From Actinomycetota bacterium (GTDB lineage: Bacteria > Actinomycetota > Actinomycetes > S36-B12), in contig JAFMCH010000006.1 in the NCBI GenBank assembly GCA_017857875.1, positions 1 to 56,979 of the forward strand: DNA of 56,979 nucleotides. Reading direction: 5' to 3'. The first letter of the stretch is position 1; each line of letters starts with the position of its first letter. A model generated the notes under the pieces. That model did not search any database, was not told the DNA's origin, and saw nothing but the letters and a program-made list of their open reading frames with translations. Both the position numbers and the translations under genes were made by a program. Positions 44,454 through 53,254 of the stretch are shown piece after piece.

Positions 44454-45401
44454 ATGTCCGACCAAGACGTCGTGAACGCTGATGACACCTCGATCATTGC
44501 CGAGTGGTGGCAAAGCCTTGAGTCATTGCCGTTCGATGAAGTTTTCCGAATCGCGATCGTCATCGGTATTGCTGTGCTCTTGCACTTCGTTCTGCGCCGC
44601 ACGATTCGTAGCTTCGTCAAGCGGACTGTTGACCGAGCACCCCAAAAACAGCAGCGAAATCGTGGCGGTCTCGCCCCGGGCGATAAGGAGGTAGTCGAGC
44701 AGTTACGGGAGCGCACCGCCCAACGGGCTCAAGCCTTCGGCACGCTCCTGCGCAGTGCTGCGGCCATAGCGATCTGGTCGATCGCCACACTCACGATCTT
44801 GTCGATTATCGGCATCAACGTGACTCCGATTCTGGCCAGCGCGGGGGTCGCCGGTGTGGTCATCGGTTTTGGCGCACAAACGCTAGTCGCCGACTACCTT
44901 GCCGGCATCTCCATCATCTTTGAGGATCAACTCGGCGTGGGTGACGTCGTTGACACCGGCCAGGTCCTGGGTGTCGTTGAGGAAGTTGCCCTTCGCTACA
45001 CGCGCATACGCGACTTCTACGGCACCGTTTGGTACATCCGCAACGGTCAGATGCAATATGTGGCCAACCAGTCCCAGGGCTGGACATACGCCTTGCTCGA
45101 TATTCCCGTTGCTGTCACCACCGACCTCAACGTCTTACGTGATGTCGTGAATCGTGCGGGCGCGGAATTATTTGCTGATCAGCGACATCAACCCGACCTC
45201 CTCGAGGCCCCTTTCTTTGGCGGAGTGGAGGCACTTGCCGGAGACGCCGTGACCGTTCGAGTCATGGGCCGGATCCGCCCGCCCAACCAGTACGCCACGG
45301 TGCGCACCATCCGCCAGGCAATGAAAATCGCCCTCGATAACGCCGGAATTCGAGTTCCCCAGCAGATAATTCAGATCGACGAGGTGCCAAGGAGCGAATA
45401 A
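44454..45401 (+). CDS. Mechanosensitive channel, MscS family
   Basis: 315 aa from the ATG with TTAGGAGCACCC upstream, 8 bp after the peptidase stop; the ORF track extension overlaps that gene. Topology: N-terminal helix, a basic loop, a second helix, then the pore helix region ILASAGVAGVVIGFGAQTLVADYLAGISIIFEDQLGVGDVV, which is the MscS signature, and the beta domain. It releases solutes on hypo-osmotic shock. Confidence 0.95.
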   Translation: MSDQDVVNADDTSIIAEWWQSLESLPFDEVFRIAIVIGIAVLLHFVLRRTIRSFVKRTVDRAPQKQQRNRGGLAPGDKEVVEQLRERTAQRAQAFGTLLRSAAAIAIWSIATLTILSIIGINVTPILASAGVAGVVIGFGAQTLVADYLAGISIIFEDQLGVGDVVDTGQVLGVVEEVALRYTRIRDFYGTVWYIRNGQMQYVANQSQGWTYALLDIPVAVTTDLNVLRDVVNRAGAELFADQRHQPDLLEAPFFGGVEALAGDAVTVRVMGRIRPPNQYATVRTIRQAMKIALDNAGIRVPQQIIQIDEVPRSE

Positions 45402-45406
45402 AGGGC

Positions 45407-45418
45407 CAGACTGGGCTC
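45407..45418 (+). promoter_or_regulatory. -10 candidate CAGACT for SDR gene
   Basis: CAGACT (45407-45412) ends 6 nt before the ATG at 45419. It is a weaker hexamer than the TA-type ones; AAGGG slightly further upstream is too distant (over 12 nt) for a good Shine-Dalgarno. Confidence 0.3.
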
Positions 45419-46912
45419 ATGAGCAAGTTGTGTCTGGTTACAGGTGCCACCGGTTATGTGGGCGGCCGCCTCATCCCTCGACTACTGGAAGCAGGCCGAC
45501 GAGTTCGGGTGATGGTGCGCCATCCGGAGCGTTTGCGGGACATGCCCTGGTACGACGACGTCGAAGTCGCCGTGGCAGACGCCGGCGACATTGATTCACT
45601 GATCTCCGCGCTTGTCGACGTCGATGTGGCCTATTACCTGCTCCACTCGCTGCAGCATGGGCAGGAACTAGAGACCGAGGAACGTCGGCTCGCTCGTAAC
45701 TTCGCCAACGCAGCCCGAATCAATAACGTGAGTCGCATCGTGTACCTCGGCGGCTTGGCACCGGACATACCGCTCGGCAAAATGAGCCCGCACATGCGCT
45801 CTCGGGTCGAGGTCGGCGAGACCCTGCGTGCCTCTGGTATTCCCGTGGCCGAGTTGCGAGCCGCGGTCATCATCGGCTCAGGATCTGCGTCATTTGAAAT
45901 GCTCCGGTACCTCACCGAGCGCCTTCCGGCCATGATCACACCCCGCTGGGTGCGCACGAAGACCCAACCAATCGCGGTGCGTGACGTGTTGCGTTACCTC
46001 GTGCGTGCAGCCGATTTGCCGCCGGAAGTCAGTCGGTCCTTTGATATCGGCGGACCAGAGGTCATCAGTTACGAAAACATGATGCACCGCTACGCAGCCG
46101 TCGCTGGCCTTCCCAAGCGCGTGATCTTGCCGATCAACCTGCTCTCGCCCGGCTTATCTAGCCATTGGGTCGGTCTCGTAACGCCTGTTCCGCGCCGACT
46201 CGCCAAGCCTCTGGTGCAATCGCTGAGGCACAACTCGGTGTGTCTGGAAAACGACATCAAGCGGTGGATTCCCGACCCGCCTGAGGGTCTGATGGGATTT
46301 GATCAGGCAGTATCGCTTGCGCTGCAACGTGTGCGAGACGCCGATGTGGCGACCCGGTGGTCGTCGGCCTCCTACCCGGGCACTCCGAGTGATCCACTAC
46401 CGACCGACCCCGACTGGGCCGGTGGCACTCTTTACACCGATGTGCGGACGGTGGAGTCATCGGCTTCGCCAGCCGAGATGTGGCGAGCCGTCGAACGCAT
46501 TGGTGGTGATCATGGGTGGTATTCAGCGAGTTTCTTATGGGAGGTACGTGGGCTCATGGATCGGTTGGCTGGCGGAGTCGGATTACGCCGCGGCCGACGC
46601 GACCCAGACCAACTGTTGGTGGGCGACTGCGTTGATTTCTGGCGCGTCGAGGAACGACAGCCCCCACACCTGCTGCGTCTACGTGCGGAGATGAAGATGC
46701 CGGGCCTGGCGTGGCTTGAGTTCACGATCACCGAGAAGCCAGGCGGTGGATCAGTCTTGCAACAGCGCGCGGTGTTCTACCCGCACGGATTGACCGGTCA
46801 CGGGTACTGGTGGTCAGTTGCTCCCTTCCACCGTTTCGTCTTCCCTGGCATGGCCGCGCATGTCGTGGCTGAAGCAGAGGGGCACCCCATGCTCGCCGCC
46901 GCAGGCTCCTAG
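45419..46912 (+). CDS. NAD(P)-binding SDR protein with C-terminal DUF2867
   Basis: 497 aa. The N-terminal atypical SDR domain starts MSKLCLVTGATGYVGGRLIPRL (GxxGxxG cofactor loop) with YYLLHSLQHG and RIVYLGGLAPD. The C-terminal 170 residues match DUF2867 (RIGGDHGWYSASFLWEVRGLMDR; GDCVDFWRVEE; WLEFTITEKPGGGSVLQQRAVFYPHGLTGHGYWW), a START-like domain. This fusion is common in actinobacteria and proteobacteria; a role in quinone or lipid metabolism is sometimes suggested but not established. Confidence 0.92.
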   Translation: MSKLCLVTGATGYVGGRLIPRLLEAGRRVRVMVRHPERLRDMPWYDDVEVAVADAGDIDSLISALVDVDVAYYLLHSLQHGQELETEERRLARNFANAARINNVSRIVYLGGLAPDIPLGKMSPHMRSRVEVGETLRASGIPVAELRAAVIIGSGSASFEMLRYLTERLPAMITPRWVRTKTQPIAVRDVLRYLVRAADLPPEVSRSFDIGGPEVISYENMMHRYAAVAGLPKRVILPINLLSPGLSSHWVGLVTPVPRRLAKPLVQSLRHNSVCLENDIKRWIPDPPEGLMGFDQAVSLALQRVRDADVATRWSSASYPGTPSDPLPTDPDWAGGTLYTDVRTVESSASPAEMWRAVERIGGDHGWYSASFLWEVRGLMDRLAGGVGLRRGRRDPDQLLVGDCVDFWRVEERQPPHLLRLRAEMKMPGLAWLEFTITEKPGGGSVLQQRAVFYPHGLTGHGYWWSVAPFHRFVFPGMAAHVVAEAEGHPMLAAAGS

Positions 46913-46997
46913 GCGCACCATAGAGGGCGTGCCTGATGTCCATGGGTGAACTCGGGCTTGACAAAGTATTGACTAACGAAAACCAAGGAGAGCACTA
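46913..46997 (+). promoter_or_regulatory. Upstream region of the ABC1 kinase gene
   Basis: 85 bp spacer with TTGACA at 46958-46963 and TTGACT at 46969-46974, then AACCAAGGAGAGCACTA as the ribosome site. No TANNNT lies at 17 bp from either TTGAC box, so the promoter cannot be fixed. Confidence 0.3.
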
Positions 46998-48263
46998 ATG
47001 GGCTTGATTTCCCGCGCGGCATCGCTTGCATCGGTGCCGGTCACCACGGGGGCCCGCATGGCCGGTGCAGCAACTGCGGCCGCTTTTGGTGCGGACAAGG
47101 ACGCCATGTACGCCAAGGCCACGGCGGCTTCCATTGAGACCTTGACCTCCGCGCTAGCAAAGGCCCGTGGACCGGCCCTGAAGTTCGGCCAGGCCCTTGC
47201 CGTGTTCTCTTCCGCGCTTCCTCCCGAGCAGGCCGCCCAACTGTCAGCGCTGACGCGCCTTTACGAAGACGCCACCCCGCAACCCATGAGCAAAATCTCA
47301 AAGGTGTTCGATCAGCTCCCTGCGGGGGTTGACGTTGATCCTGAGGCAATTGCTGCGGCAAGCCTCGGCCAAGTGCACCGCGCCACCTGGACTGATGGTC
47401 GCCCCGTTGCCATCAAGGTCCAGTATCCCGATGCTCCGAGGGTCGTTAAGTCAGACATGCTTCAGTTGAAGGCTATGGCTCCCCTCGTGGGTCGACTACT
47501 GCCTAATCTTGATGTTCGCGCCCTCATCGACGAGCACGCACAGCGACTCAGTGAAGAACTTGACTACACCAAAGAGGCTGCGTGGCAGGAGAAATTCCGA
47601 CTCGGCTGGGCCGGAGACAACATCGTCATTCCCGAAGTCCTTTTCGCAACGAAAACGATTCTGGTGACCGAATGGATCGAGGGCACCCCCTTTACCGCTC
47701 TAGCAAATGAGCCTGGCGAGCGACGCAATGCCGCGGGTCGCGCACTAGCCCGGTTCGCCTTCTGGTCACCGCGCCTCGTGGGGGCAACCCATGCCGATCC
47801 ACATCCCGGCAACTTCCGACTTCTCGCTGACGATCGTCTGGCCGTGTTGGATTTCGGAAGTGTTGCCGCAGATGCCGGCATCTTCACCCGCTTATTCACC
47901 ACCACCATGCTGCTCAGTGTGGACAGCGACTTCGAGGCCGTCCGGCAGGCCTGGGTGGATGCAGGATTAATAGCCGAATCAACGACGACCGAACAACTCT
48001 TAGGCCTTCTCGACGTCGATACGCGCCCCTACACACGCGAGGAATTCACGTTTAGTCGCGAGTGGCTGCAGTCACGCTCGCAGGCGTGGCAAGACCCGGT
48101 CGTCGCGCTGCAAGGAGTGAATCAATTGCGCTTTCCCCCCGACTACCTCCTCGAGCATCGCGCTGTGATGGGCTCGCTGGCGTTGCTGTGCAGCATTGAC
48201 GCAACGGTTGACTTCCGTGCCGTGCTCGATCAGGTCGAACAAGACCTCACCGATGCCGCCTAG
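46998..48263 (+). CDS. ABC1/AarF-type atypical kinase
   Basis: 421 aa. Features of the UbiB/ABC1 family: the family KxGQ element in ALKFGQALAVFSSALPPE, an alanine-rich nucleotide loop in AAASLGQVHRATW, VAIKVQYPD (catalytic Lys), EELDYTKEA, then HADPHPGNFRL and VLDFGS (metal-binding). Such proteins support quinone or lipid pathways, but the substrate is unproven. ATG has AAGGAG at good spacing. The globin gene start overlaps its end by 11 bp. Confidence 0.94.
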   Translation: MGLISRAASLASVPVTTGARMAGAATAAAFGADKDAMYAKATAASIETLTSALAKARGPALKFGQALAVFSSALPPEQAAQLSALTRLYEDATPQPMSKISKVFDQLPAGVDVDPEAIAAASLGQVHRATWTDGRPVAIKVQYPDAPRVVKSDMLQLKAMAPLVGRLLPNLDVRALIDEHAQRLSEELDYTKEAAWQEKFRLGWAGDNIVIPEVLFATKTILVTEWIEGTPFTALANEPGERRNAAGRALARFAFWSPRLVGATHADPHPGNFRLLADDRLAVLDFGSVAADAGIFTRLFTTTMLLSVDSDFEAVRQAWVDAGLIAESTTTEQLLGLLDVDTRPYTREEFTFSREWLQSRSQAWQDPVVALQGVNQLRFPPDYLLEHRAVMGSLALLCSIDATVDFRAVLDQVEQDLTDAA

Positions 48264-48660
48264 TCAAGAACTCACGCCCTACGAACGCTTCGGCGGGCAT
48301 GAGTTCTTCGCATCCCTCGTGCACGAGTTCTATGTCGAGGTAGGTAAGGATGCTCACCTGCGGGCTATGTATCCAGACCAGGATCTTGGGCCAGCTGAGG
48401 AACGCCTACGACTGTTTCTCGAGCAGTATTGGGGCGGCCCCACGACCTATTCTGACGAACGCGGGCATCCGCGGCTTCGAATGCGCCATGCCCCCTATGT
48501 AATCGACCCGCAGGCCCGTGACCGTTGGTTAGCCTGCATGCGAACCGCCGTTGATCGCCAAGCACTCCCCGACGCGCAAGAACGCGAACTGTGGAACTAC
48601 CTCTACCAAGCCGCCATGGCTATGGTCAACACGATGCCAAGCGAGCCATTGAACCCGTAA
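48253..48660 (+). CDS. glbO: Group II truncated hemoglobin (GlbO type)
   Basis: 135 aa from ATG (MPPSQELTPYERFGG). Characteristic GlbO run: AEERLRLFLEQYWGGPTTYS, then RGHPRLRMRHAPY containing the proximal His F8, and RDRWLACM with Trp G8. It binds oxygen and is thought to assist respiration or detoxify NO and peroxides. It overlaps the kinase gene and is followed by the glucosidase, matching Rv2470-Rv2471. Confidence 0.96.
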   Translation: MPPSQELTPYERFGGHEFFASLVHEFYVEVGKDAHLRAMYPDQDLGPAEERLRLFLEQYWGGPTTYSDERGHPRLRMRHAPYVIDPQARDRWLACMRTAVDRQALPDAQERELWNYLYQAAMAMVNTMPSEPLNP

Positions 48661-48680
48661 CCGCTTGCAGGAGACTGCGC

Positions 48681-48692
48681 TAGGCTCATTGC
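48681..48692 (+). promoter_or_regulatory. -10 element TAGGCT for glucosidase gene
   Basis: TAGGCT (48681-48686) ends 6 nt before the GTG at 48693. An AGGAG 17-22 nt upstream of the GTG is too far away to be the ribosome site. Confidence 0.5.
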
Positions 48693-50414
48693 GTGACCGA
48701 AACTGCAGCACCGGGGCTAGCCGCACCTGCCCAGACTGACGTATCTCATCGGGTGTCTCACACCACCACCGATTGGTGGCGCTCGGCGGTGATTTATCAG
48801 GTCTATCCCCGCTCATTCGCCGACCACAGCGGCAACGGCGTGGGCGACCTGCGCGGCATCATCGACCGCCTCCCCTACCTTAGCGATCTCGGGGTAGATG
48901 CGTTGTGGCTCAATCCTTTCTACTGTTCGCCGCAAAACGATGCCGGTTATGACGTGGCCAACTATTACGAGGTCGACCCACTCTTTGGTAGTACACGCGA
49001 TGCCGAGGAGCTCATCATCCGCGCACACGAACTGAACCTGCGAGTGATCTTCGACATCGTGCCCAACCACACGTCGATAGAGCACGCTTGGTTCAGGCAG
49101 GCACTTCTCACAGCACCGGGTTCAGCAGCCTGGAACCGCTACCACTGCGTACGCGGCCTCGGCGAAGACGGCAGCCGACCCCCAAACGACTGGCGGAGCG
49201 TTTTTGGCGGTAGCGGGTGGAGCCAAATCCTTGATCCCGACACCGCAGAGCCGACCGGGTGGTGGTACCTCCACCTGTTCGATGCGACGCAGCCTGACCT
49301 CAATTGGGACCACGAGGATGTTCGCGCCGAACACGAGCAGGTCCTGAAATTTTGGTTCGATCGAGGCGTTGATGGCTTCCGTATTGATGTCGCACACGGG
49401 TTGGTCAAGAGCCCGGGTTATCCGTTCTCAGGCGAAAGCGACCGGGTACTCGGCGTGGCTGATGACGTGCCCGTGCTACCCCAATGGGATCAGCCAGGGG
49501 TACATGACGTGTACCGCTCGTGGCGCCGTTTGGCCGATTCATACGATCCACCGCGTGTGTTTTGCGGTGAAGTATGGGTCTCCACACCCGAGGCGCAAGC
49601 TCAGTACCTACGACCCGATGAACTGCACACAGCATTCAACTTTCACTACCTGAAAACTCGGTGGGATGCAGAACATTTGCGCGAAACCATTGACCATTCG
49701 CTGGCAACTGCCGATTCAGTGAGCGCACCTTGTACTTGGGTGTTGAGCAATCACGATGTGTGGCGCCACGTTTCGCGATTAGCTCCCGAGAATCCACAGG
49801 GAAACCAAGACCTATCCACTGGTATGGCGCGCGCCCGGGCAGCGTCCCTGATCATGCTGGCTCTACCCGGTTCGGCATACCTATACCAAGGCGAGGAGCT
49901 CGGACTACCCGAGGTGCTCGACCTCCCAGCGCAGTCGCGTCAAGATCCAATCTTTGCTCGCACCGATGGCGCGGCCCTTGGCCGAGACGGCTGCCGGGTA
50001 CCACTTCCCTGGACGGCACAACCGCCAACCTTCGGCTTCAACTCCACCGGTCAGTCGTGGCTGCCCCAACCTGACATGTGGGGCGAGCTCAGCGTCGAAA
50101 CGCAACTGCGCGATGCGGACTCGTGTCTATCGATGTACCGCCAAGCCCTCGCCCTCCGGGCGGACGAGTCCATCTTCAATGAGGGAACGCTCGAGTGGCT
50201 GAGTTCACCCGTCGACACGATCGCCTTTCGCCGACCCGGCCGTGACTCAGTGATTGCGGTGATGAATCTCAGCGATGAACCGCTGACATGGATGGCTCAG
50301 AAACTCCTCCTGGCGAGTTCATCCCAGGTCACCGCCGAGCCGAGCACTCAAAATCACGCCCTTGGCCTCGTCGTCACCTTGGCGCCTAACACTGCCGCGT
50401 GGGTGCGTGAGTAG
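48693..50414 (+). CDS. GH13 alpha-glucosidase (oligo-1,6-glucosidase type)
   Basis: 573 aa. The (beta/alpha)8 barrel begins WWRSAVIYQVYPRSFADHSGNGVGDL. The four GH13 regions are visible: DIVPNHTS, DGFRIDVAHGL (nucleophile Asp), CGEVW (acid Glu) and LSNHDVWR. A C-terminal beta domain ends AWVRE. It hydrolyses small alpha-glucosides or maltodextrins, complementing MalQ. The homologous place in M. tuberculosis holds aglA (Rv2471). GTG start. Confidence 0.95.
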   Translation: MTETAAPGLAAPAQTDVSHRVSHTTTDWWRSAVIYQVYPRSFADHSGNGVGDLRGIIDRLPYLSDLGVDALWLNPFYCSPQNDAGYDVANYYEVDPLFGSTRDAEELIIRAHELNLRVIFDIVPNHTSIEHAWFRQALLTAPGSAAWNRYHCVRGLGEDGSRPPNDWRSVFGGSGWSQILDPDTAEPTGWWYLHLFDATQPDLNWDHEDVRAEHEQVLKFWFDRGVDGFRIDVAHGLVKSPGYPFSGESDRVLGVADDVPVLPQWDQPGVHDVYRSWRRLADSYDPPRVFCGEVWVSTPEAQAQYLRPDELHTAFNFHYLKTRWDAEHLRETIDHSLATADSVSAPCTWVLSNHDVWRHVSRLAPENPQGNQDLSTGMARARAASLIMLALPGSAYLYQGEELGLPEVLDLPAQSRQDPIFARTDGAALGRDGCRVPLPWTAQPPTFGFNSTGQSWLPQPDMWGELSVETQLRDADSCLSMYRQALALRADESIFNEGTLEWLSSPVDTIAFRRPGRDSVIAVMNLSDEPLTWMAQKLLLASSSQVTAEPSTQNHALGLVVTLAPNTAAWVRE

Positions 50415-50420
50415 AGCCAG

Positions 50421-51062
50421 TTACCGCACCACGGAAAGCGCTGGGCGGTCCAGTGCACCGGGTACACGAACAAAAACCTGACCCTTGACCGTGGTGAACT
50501 TCTTCCAGCCCGTGCGCGTGCTGGCCGCGACCCGAGAGGAATCCGGTGACAGCAACCCCATCAGCCGCGCCGCGTGCAGCGCTCGAAGCGGCAGTCCACC
50601 GAAGCTGGGCTCATCCCAAATCTCCGCCGCCAGCCCGTCGGTGTCGACAGCCGTCTGGGCGCGCGTTTTGAAGTCGGCAACGGCAGCATCAACCATCGGC
50701 ACGACGTCACTGGCCACACCTGGTATCGGCAATTGCCAACCATCGTTAGGGGGCAGCACGGCAATCTCGGCACCGCCGGGCACACTATGCCTGAGATCGA
50801 CAACCAGAGCGTATTGACCATCAGCACAGATAATGGTCGCAGCGGCATCTGCCGCGAGCACAGTGACATCTAGGTCTGCGCGGCTCGCATCAACCAGTGG
50901 CAACTGCACGTACGTCATCACGCCCAACGGGGGGGTCGCGTAGATGCCAACCGAGCCGTCGCCAGCCACGATCCGCACGACCGAGCGAGAATTCAACTTT
51001 TGCAGCCGTTCGAGGTGGGCACGCAGCAGACGTGCCTCGTGCTCACCGATCGATAAACGCAC
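50421..51062 (-). CDS. Conserved actinobacterial protein (Rv2474c position)
   Basis: 213 aa from the GTG (VRLSIGEHEARLLRAHL) that follows CTTCAGGAGGAAAGATC, the best Shine-Dalgarno in the area; the upstream ATG that overlaps the thioesterase stop would place that site inside the coding region. Mixed alpha/beta, no membrane segment or catalytic motif recognised. The C-terminal 60 residues are basic (STRTGWKKFTTVKGQVFVRV). The gene accompanies the thioesterase and ettA in several actinobacteria. Function unknown. Confidence 0.75.
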   Translation of the reverse strand: MRLSIGEHEARLLRAHLERLQKLNSRSVVRIVAGDGSVGIYATPPLGVMTYVQLPLVDASRADLDVTVLAADAAATIICADGQYALVVDLRHSVPGGAEIAVLPPNDGWQLPIPGVASDVVPMVDAAVADFKTRAQTAVDTDGLAAEIWDEPSFGGLPLRALHAARLMGLLSPDSSRVAASTRTGWKKFTTVKGQVFVRVPGALDRPALSVVR

Positions 51063-51085
51063 GATCTTTCCTCCTGAAGGACTCA

Positions 51086-51502
51086 TCACTGGTGATCCTC
51101 GGCTGCGCCCATGGCAGATTCCAACCATGTGCGTACCTCGCCAGGAATAGGTCGAGACTTCTGCGTGGCGGGGTCGAAGACAACCATGACCGTCTTGGCA
51201 CGAGCGGCCAATGAACCATCACTGTCGAGGATTCTGTAGGCAACCACGTACGACGACCTCCCAATCGACTCGATCCACGTCTCGACCACGAGCGGCTCCA
51301 AACCCATGCCAATCGGCGCGATGTAGTCGATTTCTTGCCGCGCCACCACCTGCGGCATCGCTACCACTGTCTCTCGCCCAAGCCCGGCTAGCAAACGGAA
51401 GCGAGCTTCTTGCAGGTACTCGTGATACACGACGTTGTTGACGTGACCCATCAGATCAAGGTCTGAGAATCTGCGATCAATAACGATTCGGGTACTGCCC
51501 AT
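51086..51502 (-). CDS. Hotdog-fold acyl-CoA thioesterase
   Basis: 138 aa. 4-hydroxybenzoyl-CoA thioesterase type: RRFSDLDLMGHVNNVVYHEYLQEAR, with the catalytic Asp-Leu-x-x-H-x-N pattern, then GLEPLVVETWIESIGRSSYVVAYRI. It hydrolyses an acyl-CoA; chain preference unknown. It lies 2 bp after ettA; ATG with no clear Shine-Dalgarno, so it is probably translated by coupling. Confidence 0.93.
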   Translation of the reverse strand: MGSTRIVIDRRFSDLDLMGHVNNVVYHEYLQEARFRLLAGLGRETVVAMPQVVARQEIDYIAPIGMGLEPLVVETWIESIGRSSYVVAYRILDSDGSLAARAKTVMVVFDPATQKSRPIPGEVRTWLESAMGAAEDHQ

Positions 51503-51504
51503 GT

Positions 51505-53202
51505 CTAGTTGCGGGTGAGCTTGCGGTAGGTCGCCCGGTGTGGTCGGGCCGCCTCGGCACCTAGTCGCTGCACCTTATTGCGCTCATAGGAATCGAAATT
51601 GCCTTCAAACCAAAACCACTGGGAATCACCCTCATAAGCGAGGATGTGAGTGGCAATGCGATCGAGGAACCATCGATCATGGGAGGTGATGACCGCGCAG
51701 CCGGGAAACTCCAGAAGAGCATTTTCCAATGATCCGAGTGTTTCTACATCGAGGTCGTTGGTTGGTTCGTCCAGCAGCAGCAAGTTGCCGCCCATCTTGA
51801 GAGTCAAGGCGAGATTGAGCCGATTACGCTCGCCGCCAGAGAGTACCCCGGCTGGTTTTTGCTGATCTGGGCCTTTGAACCCAAAGGCCGATACATAGGC
51901 ACGCGACGGCATTTCGACGTTGCCGACCTTGATCCAGTCCAGCTCATCGGACACGACCTGCCACACATTTTTCGTCGGATCGATACCACCTCGACCTTGA
52001 TCAACATACGAAAGCCGAACAGTGTCGCCCACACGAATATCGCCGGACGTCGGTAATTCCGCCTTGTCGTCTGCGCCACCCTCAGCCGCAGCGACGATCA
52101 TCCGAAATAGCGTGGTCTTTCCCACTCCGTTTGGTCCAATAACACCGACAATACCGTTACGCGGCAGGGTAAAAGACAGATCATCAATCAGCATCCGATC
52201 GCCGAATCCCTTGATCAAATGATCGCACTCGACCACCATGCTGCCCAGGCGAGGGCCAGGTGGAATCTGGATTTCCTCAAAATCAAGTTTTCGGGTCTTC
52301 TCCGCCTCGGTGGCCATTTCCTCATATCGATCCAAGCGCGAGCGACTCTTGGTCTGACGGGCCTTGGCATTTGAGCGCACCCATTCAAGTTCATCACCGA
52401 GCCGTTTGGCCAGTTTGACGTCTTTGTTTCCCTCGACCTTCAAGCGGGAAGCCTTCTTCTCCAGGTAGGTGGAGTAGTTGCCCTCATAGGGATAGGCGCG
52501 CCCTCGGTCGAGTTCGAGGATCCATTGGGCAACGTTGTCGAGAAAGTAGCGATCGTGAGTAATGGCAATCACGGTTCCGGGATACTTTTCGAGGTGCTGC
52601 TCAAGCCACAACACGCTCTCGGCATCGAGGTGGTTGGTGGGCTCATCAAGCAAGAGCAGGTCGGGCTGACGCAACAGGAGGGCACACAGAGCAACGCGAC
52701 GTTTCTCGCCACCGGACAGCACTGACACATCGGCATCACCGGGTGGGCAACGAAGGGCATCCATGGCCTGATCGAGTTGAGAGTCCAGGTCCCAAGCGCC
52801 CCGGTGATCGATCGCCTCCTGCAAGGTACCCATCTCGGCCATCAAAGCGTCAAAGTCAGCGTCGGGGTCAGCCATCGCGGCGGAGATTTCATTGAAGCGG
52901 TCGACCATGCCTTTGGTTTCGGCCACGCCCAGCTCAACGTTTTCCAGCACGGATTTGGTTTCATCAAGTTCTGGCTCTTGCATCAAGATGCCGACGGTGA
53001 ACCCGGGAGCTAATCCGGCGTCGCCATTGGACACTTGATCAATACCAGCCATGATTTTCAGCAACGTCGACTTACCCGCACCGTTGGGGCCCACCACACC
53101 GATCTTGGCGCCAGGCAGAAACGACAACGTCACGTCATCCAAAATGACCTTGTCGCCATGAGCTTTGCGTGCCTTATAAAGGGTGTAAATGAACTCAGCC
53201 AT
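51505..53202 (-). CDS. ettA: Energy-dependent translational throttle protein EttA (ABC-F)
   Basis: 565 aa, two ABC domains without membrane segments. First Walker A GPNGAGKST, signature LSGGEKRRVALC and LLLDEPTNHLDAESV. Then a linker with the arm and basic interdomain region (RLKVEGNKDVKLAKRLGDELEWVRSNAKARQTKS), followed by the second Walker A GPNGVGKTT and LSGGERNRLNLA. It binds the ribosomal E site and links elongation entry to ATP/ADP. Same position as Rv2477c. Confidence 0.97.
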   Translation of the reverse strand: MAEFIYTLYKARKAHGDKVILDDVTLSFLPGAKIGVVGPNGAGKSTLLKIMAGIDQVSNGDAGLAPGFTVGILMQEPELDETKSVLENVELGVAETKGMVDRFNEISAAMADPDADFDALMAEMGTLQEAIDHRGAWDLDSQLDQAMDALRCPPGDADVSVLSGGEKRRVALCALLLRQPDLLLLDEPTNHLDAESVLWLEQHLEKYPGTVIAITHDRYFLDNVAQWILELDRGRAYPYEGNYSTYLEKKASRLKVEGNKDVKLAKRLGDELEWVRSNAKARQTKSRSRLDRYEEMATEAEKTRKLDFEEIQIPPGPRLGSMVVECDHLIKGFGDRMLIDDLSFTLPRNGIVGVIGPNGVGKTTLFRMIVAAAEGGADDKAELPTSGDIRVGDTVRLSYVDQGRGGIDPTKNVWQVVSDELDWIKVGNVEMPSRAYVSAFGFKGPDQQKPAGVLSGGERNRLNLALTLKMGGNLLLLDEPTNDLDVETLGSLENALLEFPGCAVITSHDRWFLDRIATHILAYEGDSQWFWFEGNFDSYERNKVQRLGAEAARPHRATYRKLTRN

Positions 53203-53215
53203 ATCCCCGAGGGTA
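53203..53215 (-). promoter_or_regulatory. -10 element TACCCT for ettA
   Basis: TACCCT (53210-53215) ends 7 nt before the ettA ATG; the spacer CGGGGAT is only a weak Shine-Dalgarno. ettA therefore seems to be transcribed separately from ssb. Confidence 0.45.
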
Positions 53216-53254
53216 ATGGGCCAGCCTGCTTTGCCACGACCCAGGACGTAATTC

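Noticed and set aside
46958-46986. Sigma-70 promoter TTGACA upstream of the ABC1 kinase gene
   Set aside because: No -10 hexamer at 16-18 bp from either TTGAC box; kept only as an undefined upstream region.
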